The translations under genes and the position numbers were made by a program. Shown piece by piece: positions 1 through 4,723 of a stretch of DNA of 13,124 bases; the stretch's first letter is position 1, and the number at the start of each line of letters is the position of its first letter. This stretch comes from JAKFXL01 sp947085765 (GTDB lineage Bacteria > Pseudomonadota > Gammaproteobacteria > Tenderiales > Tenderiaceae), in assembly GCA_947085765.1 (NCBI GenBank), contig CAMTXZ010000218.1:1-13124 (forward strand), written 5' to 3'. The notes beneath the pieces are model-generated. The model was not told where the DNA came from and did not search any database. It saw only the letters and a list, made by a program, of their open reading frames with translations.

Positions 1-741
1 GAGCGAAAAGTTTTTACGATGTTCGTCGGCGGCCACCAGCTGCAATACCGCCTCCGCCTGGCTGATTGCATCCAGCTTGAGCACTTGGGTATCGTTGTTG
101 AAAAGGAAAAATAGCCCGTGGGAGGAGACGGTATCGTAGAGTCCGACAAAACAGATGTCGACTTGATAGGTTTTATACTCCTTCACCTCCAGTCGCGCCT
201 GCAACGGCTGGCTGCCAAGCAGTACCTCGTGAATCATGTTACGGGCCACGGCAGCACCACGGCTGAAACCAAACAGATCGACGGTCAGCAGGTCGATGAC
301 GATTCTTTGCCCCTCCTCATACATTTTCTTAAGCTCCGCCACGATCTTATCGACGATTTTAGTCAGCCCACGCTGCACCTTGCTGCGTATGCCCGCCTCG
401 CCCACACCGATGCCATACCCCAGGGTTCGGTCGGCCTTATCGTCGATGGTGCCCGGCCCTTCGACGTAGACGGAGAGTGTATGGTGGTAGCCGGGGGTGG
501 GTTGACCGAGGATGTAGGTCTCCATTCTGGCGATGTTGGTGAAGTCATTTTCGTAGCTATCTTTTTTCTTTTCGAGTATTTGATACGCCTCGGCGTTGTC
601 GAGGCGGCTTTGGGTATTGGTGCGGTTGTTACTAGTACCGTCGTTATAGACGTGTATCCGGATGTTGAGATGTATCTTGCCATCGTTTTTGTCCACCGGC
701 TCAACCGGGGGGGTGTAGATGCCTTCGCCTATTTGGGTCAC
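1..741 (-). CDS. DUF2235/Tle1-like alpha/beta hydrolase, putative T6SS phospholipase effector (3' end beyond window)
   Basis: This frame is open from a GTG at 741 to the left edge, giving 247 codons; the C-terminus is outside the window. The GTG is preceded by AGAGGAG with 7 nt spacing, and no ATG fits the family N-terminus. Seen in the translation: NDGTSNN at 33-39 (the family's DGTxNN strand), EGPGT at 94-98, the nucleophile elbow GFSRGAAVAR at 158-167 (Ser160, GxSxG type), and YDTVSSHG at 202-209 with a probable catalytic Asp203. This motif order is that of DUF2235 proteins, which include Tle1-family type VI secretion phospholipases. The catalytic His would lie in the missing part. No signal peptide is visible, as expected for a T6SS cargo. 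It lies 59 nt downstream of the KAS-like gene, so the two are probably cotranscribed. Family is confident; secretion as an effector is inference, since no vgrG, PAAR or immunity gene is visible. Confidence 0.85.
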   Translation of the reverse strand, partial: MTQIGEGIYTPPVEPVDKNDGKIHLNIRIHVYNDGTSNNRTNTQSRLDNAEAYQILEKKKDSYENDFTNIARMETYILGQPTPGYHHTLSVYVEGPGTIDDKADRTLGYGIGVGEAGIRSKVQRGLTKIVDKIVAELKKMYEEGQRIVIDLLTVDLFGFSRGAAVARNMIHEVLLGSQPLQARLEVKEYKTYQVDICFVGLYDTVSSHGLFFLFNNDTQVLKLDAISQAEAVLQLVAADEHRKNFSL

Positions 742-800
742 TGCTTTTCTCCTCTGGTTGTGGGCGGGTTACGGTGTGAATTCAACTGTGCCTGCTGCTC

Positions 801-1955
801 TCACTCGGCCTCACTCCTTGTCTCGGGCCAATCAGAGTCTAAAGCGGGGTGGCGAATGGGGTCGGGCGTGGCGGCGCTGGTCTGACACGCCAGTTTTTCC
901 ATCCGCACGGCGGCGCGCCAGGCGCTGTCGGACGAGCTGTAGGCCAGATAGGTGGCTGGCCCCGACCGTTTGAACAGATGCTCTGCCGCCACCACCATCA
1001 GCGCTGCACCGGTGGCTGCGCCCAGATCGCCATAACACTCTGCCGGGTGTTCGATCTCAACCTTTTCATGAAAGCAGGGTTTATTGCGCAGCATCGCGAC
1101 GCCGTACTCTTTGGCCCAGTGATGTTCACCGTTCATGCTGGAGTAGACGGCGCTTATCGGGCTGCCGCTGTGATCTTTGAGCGCCTGTTTAAAGGCTTTA
1201 TCCAACCCGTCACCTTTATAGGGTTCATCACTGAACAGGTGGCCTGGCTCTTCAGCGACGCCCGGCGGGCTGAGGGCGATGATGTGGCCTTTATGGCAGA
1301 GCGCCCGCTCTGGGTGGCGGGTAAGCAGCAGAAACGCCGCGCCTTCGCCGGGGGCAAAACCATCCTTACTGCCCGGCGCCAGCAGGCGACGCTGGGCATC
1401 GAACTGGTTTAAGAGTGAACTCTCCAGATGGCTGTCACTGCCGCCCAACAGCACATAATCCTCACCGCCATCGTAAAGATAACGCAGCGCAAGATCGAGC
1501 CCCTGTATGCCGGCGGCCCTGCCGGTGTGGATGCAGCGCACCTTGTCGGCGGCGATATTCAGGTCGGGCTGATTGAGCAGGTTGCTGATCAACAACCGGG
1601 GCGGGATCTGCATCACCTTGTCGAGCGGCTCGGACATGGCCAGCACCAGTGGCAGCGGCTGTGTGGCTGCATGAGCTTTGAACACCGTGCGCAGCGCCAC
1701 GATGGCGGCTTTGATAATGCGGTCGTACTGGGCGCTGTAGTTGTCGCCTTCGTCGATGTCGTACGGGAAGTCTGAAAATATCATCTCCGGTATCAGACTC
1801 AGGGTGACGGGCTGCCGATCGTAGTTGTGGTAATCGGAGATCTTATAGCCGCTGATCTTCGCCGCCACGGCGGCGGCAGTCATCAGGCTGGTGCACCCCA
1901 CCGAAGTGATGATGCCGCTAGCAGCGATGTAGGCTTTGTTGACTCTGTTATTCAT
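801..1955 (-). CDS. beta-ketoacyl-synthase-fold protein lacking the catalytic triad (pseudoenzyme), T6SS-associated type
   Basis: A 384-aa protein. The N-terminus AYIAASGIITSVG (8-20) is the typical opening of the thiolase/ketoacyl synthase fold, which supports the ATG at 1955 although its ribosome binding site is weak. LLGGSDS (169-175) and DGFAPGEGAAFLLLT (198-212) match conserved KAS segments. The catalytic positions do not match. Where condensing enzymes have TAC with the nucleophilic Cys, this protein reads TGR (Arg146). The first active-site His region reads SSMNGEHHW (272-280), with Asn275 at the expected position. The second, normally GH, reads YGDLGAATGA (308-317) with Asp310. The protein is therefore unlikely to condense acyl chains. 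From memory, similar KAS-like proteins occur in T6SS accessory clusters near PAAR-like DUF4150 and DUF2169 genes; none is visible here. The gene lies between moxR and the Tle1-like gene on the same strand. A structural or effector-loading role is speculation. Confidence 0.82.
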   Translation of the reverse strand: MNNRVNKAYIAASGIITSVGCTSLMTAAAVAAKISGYKISDYHNYDRQPVTLSLIPEMIFSDFPYDIDEGDNYSAQYDRIIKAAIVALRTVFKAHAATQPLPLVLAMSEPLDKVMQIPPRLLISNLLNQPDLNIAADKVRCIHTGRAAGIQGLDLALRYLYDGGEDYVLLGGSDSHLESSLLNQFDAQRRLLAPGSKDGFAPGEGAAFLLLTRHPERALCHKGHIIALSPPGVAEEPGHLFSDEPYKGDGLDKAFKQALKDHSGSPISAVYSSMNGEHHWAKEYGVAMLRNKPCFHEKVEIEHPAECYGDLGAATGAALMVVAAEHLFKRSGPATYLAYSSSDSAWRAAVRMEKLACQTSAATPDPIRHPALDSDWPETRSEAE

Positions 1956-2000
1956 GATCTGTCTATTCTGTTTTTTATCTTGCCGATGTTTTGCAGCGGT

Positions 2001-2024
2001 TGGCTGTTTTTTACAGAACAGCCA
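2001..2024 (-). terminator. stem-loop just after the moxR stop; weak terminator or attenuator candidate
   Basis: An 8-bp perfect inverted repeat (TGGCTGTT, 8-nt loop, AACAGCCA) starts 6 nt past the moxR stop codon. On the minus strand no U-run follows directly, so it is not a convincing intrinsic terminator. It could protect the moxR 3' end or reduce readthrough into the KAS-like gene 45 nt further on. Confidence 0.3.
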
Positions 2025-2030
2025 GCGGCA

Positions 2031-3005
2031 TTATGGCACGGCAATCTGGTACAGCAGTCTCTCAACAAAACGGTCAACCGTGATGCCTTCGGCCTCGGCC
2101 TCATAACTGAGCAATACCCGATGGCGCAATACATCGTAGGCCATGATCTGGATATCTTCCGGGCTGACATAGTCACGTCCGGCCAACCAGGCGTGGGCGC
2201 GGGCGCAGCGATCAAGCGCGATGGTGGCGCGCGGGCTGGCGCCCCACTGGACCCAGCTGGCCAGCTCGGTGCCATAGGCCGCCGGGTTACGGGTGGCGAG
2301 GATGATTTCGATCAGATAGCGCTCGAGGTTGTCGCCCATATGGAGCTGCAACACTTCGTCGCGCGCCTGGAGCAGGGTCTGCTGGCTCAGCCGTTCTGTT
2401 ACCACGCTATCGCGATGCGATGACGCCGCTTCGCGCCGGGTCAGTTGCAGAATCTCGCGTTCGGACTCGGCCGAGGGGTAGGTGATATTGACGTGTAACA
2501 GAAAGCGGTCGAGCTGCGCCTCGGGCAGGGGGTAAGTACCCTCCTGTTCGATGGGGTTCTGGGTCGCCATCACCAGGAACAGCTCGGGCAGGGCGTAGGT
2601 GGTGGAGCCAACCGTGATCTGGCGCTCGGCCATCGCCTCCAGCAGCGCTGACTGCACCTTGGCCGGGGCACGATTGATCTCATCGGCCAGCACCAGGTTA
2701 TGAAACAGCGGGCCGCGCTGGAACTGGAACGAACCATCCTGGGGGCGGAAGATGTCGGTACCGGTGAGGTCGGCGGGCAGCAGGTCAGGCGTGAACTGAA
2801 CACGGTGAAAATCCGCCTCAATCGCACTACTCAACGCCTTGATGGCGCGGGTCTTGGCCAGCCCCGGCGCCCCCTCCACCAGCAGGTGGCCATCGGCGAG
2901 CAGCGCAATCAACAACCGCTCTACCAACATCTCCTGGCCAATGATCTGTTGCGATATCTGCTGTTTAAGCGTCTGCAATGCCTGTTGTGTGGTGGAGAGT
3001 TCCAT
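2031..3005 (-). CDS. MoxR-family AAA+ ATPase
   Basis: A 324-aa protein of normal MoxR length. Motifs seen: Walker A GAPGLAKT (45-52), Walker B VLADEIN (105-111), sensor 1 TQNP (148-151), arginine finger in LDRF (Arg167), sensor 2 in GASPRA (Arg259), and a C-terminal lid helix bundle. AGGAAA lies 6 nt before the ATG at 3005, supporting this start. MoxR ATPases act as chaperones that mature or load metal cofactors and other complexes, usually with VWA-domain and DUF58 proteins encoded just downstream. Here the next genes on the same strand are instead a KAS-like pseudoenzyme and a Tle1-like hydrolase. The fold is certain; the client is unknown. An extended -10 motif (TGTTAGAAT) lies about 37 nt upstream of the start. 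Confidence 0.93.
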   Translation of the reverse strand: MELSTTQQALQTLKQQISQQIIGQEMLVERLLIALLADGHLLVEGAPGLAKTRAIKALSSAIEADFHRVQFTPDLLPADLTGTDIFRPQDGSFQFQRGPLFHNLVLADEINRAPAKVQSALLEAMAERQITVGSTTYALPELFLVMATQNPIEQEGTYPLPEAQLDRFLLHVNITYPSAESEREILQLTRREAASSHRDSVVTERLSQQTLLQARDEVLQLHMGDNLERYLIEIILATRNPAAYGTELASWVQWGASPRATIALDRCARAHAWLAGRDYVSPEDIQIMAYDVLRHRVLLSYEAEAEGITVDRFVERLLYQIAVP

Positions 3006-3041
3006 GGTTTTTCCTATCTGCTGGTTAATATTGTTGTCGCC

Positions 3042-3049
3042 ATTCTAAC
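3042..3049 (-). promoter_or_regulatory. possible extended -10 promoter for moxR
   Basis: On the minus strand TG-T-TAGAAT forms an extended -10 element 37 nt upstream of the moxR ATG. The -10 hexamer matches TATAAT in 5 of 6 positions. No good -35 box sits at 16-18 bp spacing, which extended -10 promoters tolerate. Predicted by eye only. Confidence 0.33.
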
Positions 3050-3076
3050 AAAGCGACGCGCACAAGAAGACAGTGA

Positions 3077-3310
3077 AAGTGGTTATCGGTTCCGTCGCAC
3101 CACTGTCGCAAATGTTGCACTGCCGAGTCACTGCCATCACTGTTTTTATCCGGCCTCAATTCCACCATTCTGGTCTGGGCAGAGCTGCCGTCATCTAACC
3201 TGCCCCACACCGCCTGTCGTGCCAACCCTGTAACAATCAAGTTCCAGCGCCAACTGTCGCTAAATTTAGCGGATACGCCGCGACCAATCCTAACCCCGAT
3301 GGACATTTAA
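3077..3310 (+). pseudogene. possible 3' remnant of an unrecognised gene
   Basis: The frame is open for 77 codons from just after a TGA at 3074 to TAA at 3308, with no credible start codon at its 5' end. The residues have a natural-looking mix (for example STILVWAELPSSNLPHTACR and VTIKFQRQLSLNLADTPRP), and in the part I tallied about 60 percent of third codon positions are G or C. This fits a decayed gene that has lost its 5' end, but I recognise no family. The antisense frame 3025-3306 starts with ATG and has a GGAG 9 nt upstream, so a small minus-strand gene is an alternative. Chance is also possible. Confidence 0.2.
3258..3271. promoter_or_regulatory. 14-bp perfect palindrome, candidate operator
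   Basis: CGCTAAATTTAGCG is a perfect palindrome in the middle of the divergent intergenic region, where a dimeric regulator could act on both flanking units. It matches no operator consensus I can name with confidence. Confidence 0.3.
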
Positions 3311-3441
3311 CCAAACTCCATTCCCTGGAAGCAGCGTTGCAAAACATCCTGATAGGTGTGGGACAGGCAGTACCGATACCTCCTCAACCGCTCCATCCAT
3401 ATCGCTGACATTGCTACAGACATGGAGGAGACTAACTGTAA

Positions 3442-3458
3442 CCTCAACCGTGTTGAGG
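3442..3458. promoter_or_regulatory. small hairpin upstream of the response regulator start
   Basis: CCTCAAC and GTTGAGG form a 7-bp perfect stem with a 3-nt loop, ending 20 nt before the ATG at 3479. It could be a 5' UTR stem-loop or a short operator. Function is unknown. Confidence 0.25.
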
Positions 3459-3478
3459 CGTCAGACTGGGAGAGCACT

Positions 3479-3847
3479 ATGGCTAAAATATTGATCGTCG
3501 ATGATGAACCGCATATGCGCCTGCTGGTGAGTTCAATGCTGGAATCATCCAAACATGAGTTACTGACTGCGGAGAATGGCGAGGCCGCGCTTGAAATACT
3601 GCGCAGCGAGCTTGTTGACGTGGTTATCACTGACCTGATAATGCCCGAAAAAAATGGCATCGATCTGATTCTCGAGATCCGCCAGATCGCCCCAGAGGTA
3701 AAGATTGTGGCGATGTCGGGCGGCGGTGGTCTGAGCGGCCGTTTCGACTATCTGCCACTGGCTAATCTCATCGGCGCCACAAACATCCTGAGAAAGCCCT
3801 TCAAACGCGACGAACTATGTCAGGCAGTCGCCACACTTATTGATTAA
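3479..3847 (+). CDS. single-domain response regulator (CheY-like receiver)
   Basis: A 122-aa receiver with no output domain. Seen: the acidic pair Asp8-Asp9 in ILIVDDEP, phosphoacceptor Asp52 in VVITDLIMP, Ser80 in VAMSGGG as the switch residue, and Lys106 in RKPF. The full phosphorylation site is intact. The ATG at 3479 begins MAKILIVDDEP, as receivers usually do, and follows GGGAG at good spacing. In-frame starts further upstream (GTG 3356, ATG 3422) would add a tail unlike the family and lack ribosome sites. It is the first gene of a plus-strand operon; the binding-protein gene follows after 36 nt. Lacking an output domain, it probably passes phosphate or acts by protein contact. The kinase encoded at 4713 is the likely partner. 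Confidence 0.93.
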   Translation: MAKILIVDDEPHMRLLVSSMLESSKHELLTAENGEAALEILRSELVDVVITDLIMPEKNGIDLILEIRQIAPEVKIVAMSGGGGLSGRFDYLPLANLIGATNILRKPFKRDELCQAVATLID

Positions 3848-3883
3848 TACCTGCGTTTTTTGCCATTACAAAAAGGAGCTGAC

Positions 3884-4723
3884 ATGGCGCTTCAGGCCCG
3901 GTTTAAAAAAGTGATTTACCGATCGCTCACACTGGTGGCCACACTGATGTTGGGGGGAGTCTGCCAGGCTGATAATTTCACCGTCGGGGTGGTACCCCAA
4001 TTTGATGCCCGCACCCTGCAACAGACCTGGTTGCCCATTCTCAAGGAGTTGAATCAACGCACCGGCCACAACTTTATATTACGGGGCAGCCAGAGCATTC
4101 CGATCTTCGACCAGCAGCTGATGGCGGGTGAGTTCGATTTTGCCTACATAAATCCCTATCAGCTGCTCAAGACCAACCGCATTAATGGCTATATCCCGCT
4201 GGTGCGCGACACTGCCAGTCAGTTGCATGGCATTCTGATAGTCCGTAAGGATAGTCCTTACCAGCAAGTAGAACAGCTCAGGGGGCAGACCTTCGCGTTC
4301 CCCTCCCCCAACGCCTTGGGCGCCTCGCTCATGCTCCGTGCAGCCCTTACCCATGAGTTCAAGATTCCATTTCAGCCACGCTACGTTAACAGCCACGACT
4401 CCGTCTATCTCAACGTTGTATTAGGCAACGTTGCGGCAGGCGGGGGAGTCACCGGCACCCTGGCACAGCAACCCCCCGCGATACGTGACCAGCTGCGGGT
4501 GATATATACCACCAGCGCTGTGATCCCCCACCCGCTGACGGCCCATCCACGTGTGCCTAAAACAGTCAGAGATGCAGTACAAAAGGCGCTGCTGACGCTG
4601 GGCCAGAATGCTGCTGGACGACAACTGCTCGAGCACGTGCCGATCAAAACCATCGGTCCATCCTATTACTCCGAATATGCGGTCATGGAAAAGATGCATT
4701 TGGATGAGTTTTATGAAGAGTAG
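3884..4723 (+). CDS. PhnD-like periplasmic substrate-binding protein, kinase-linked
   Basis: A 279-aa secreted protein. The ATG at 3884 follows AAGGAG with 6 nt spacing, and gives a Sec signal peptide (basic RFKK, a hydrophobic core, then VCQA as a likely cleavage site near residue 28). The mature part reads as a phosphate/phosphite/phosphonate-type (PhnD) binding protein: TVGVVPQFDARTL near the start, then GEFDFAYINPYQLLK, HGILIVRKDSPY, and a Ser/Asn-rich segment ending in LGASLMLRAAL. No permease or ATPase gene is nearby, so transport is unlikely. The gene ends inside the kinase gene (11-nt overlap), which suggests coupled translation and a sensing role. By analogy, TtrS-type kinases carry a PhnD-like domain fused to the sensor. 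The ligand cannot be read from sequence; it need not be a phosphonate. Confidence 0.88.
   Translation: MALQARFKKVIYRSLTLVATLMLGGVCQADNFTVGVVPQFDARTLQQTWLPILKELNQRTGHNFILRGSQSIPIFDQQLMAGEFDFAYINPYQLLKTNRINGYIPLVRDTASQLHGILIVRKDSPYQQVEQLRGQTFAFPSPNALGASLMLRAALTHEFKIPFQPRYVNSHDSVYLNVVLGNVAAGGGVTGTLAQQPPAIRDQLRVIYTTSAVIPHPLTAHPRVPKTVRDAVQKALLTLGQNAAGRQLLEHVPIKTIGPSYYSEYAVMEKMHLDEFYEE

Larger units (their letters stand above)
3006..3478. other. divergent intergenic region between moxR and the response regulator operon
   Basis: This 473-bp stretch separates two divergently read units, so it should hold promoters for both. I see the moxR extended -10, a 14-bp palindrome at 3258-3271, a small hairpin at 3442-3458, and the 9-mer CCTCAACCG repeated at 3382-3390 and 3442-3450. 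Two overlapping plus-strand frames (3077-3310 and 3199-3408) and one minus-strand frame (3025-3306) are open for 70-94 codons, but none has both a credible start and a recognisable family. No confident sigma-70 promoter for the plus-strand operon was found. Confidence 0.6.

Noticed and set aside
118..885. A 255-codon open frame on the plus strand.
   Set aside because: It is antisense to the DUF2235 and KAS-like genes, whose frames carry clear family motifs. Its translation resembles no family.
2005..2016. CTGTTTTTTACAG looks like a LexA/SOS box.
   Set aside because: The spacing between the CTGT and ACAG halves is too short for the gammaproteobacterial CTGT-N8-ACAG consensus, and it lies at a gene's 3' end.
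3025..3306. A 93-codon minus-strand frame with an ATG and a GGAG upstream, just before moxR.
   Set aside because: The translation is rich in scattered Arg/Trp/Asp with no recognisable motif, and overlaps an equally open plus-strand frame. Not enough to call a gene.
3884..4723. Possible phosphonate importer component (phnD).
   Set aside because: No phnC or phnE homologue is present and the gene overlaps a kinase gene, so a transport role and the symbol phnD are not supported.
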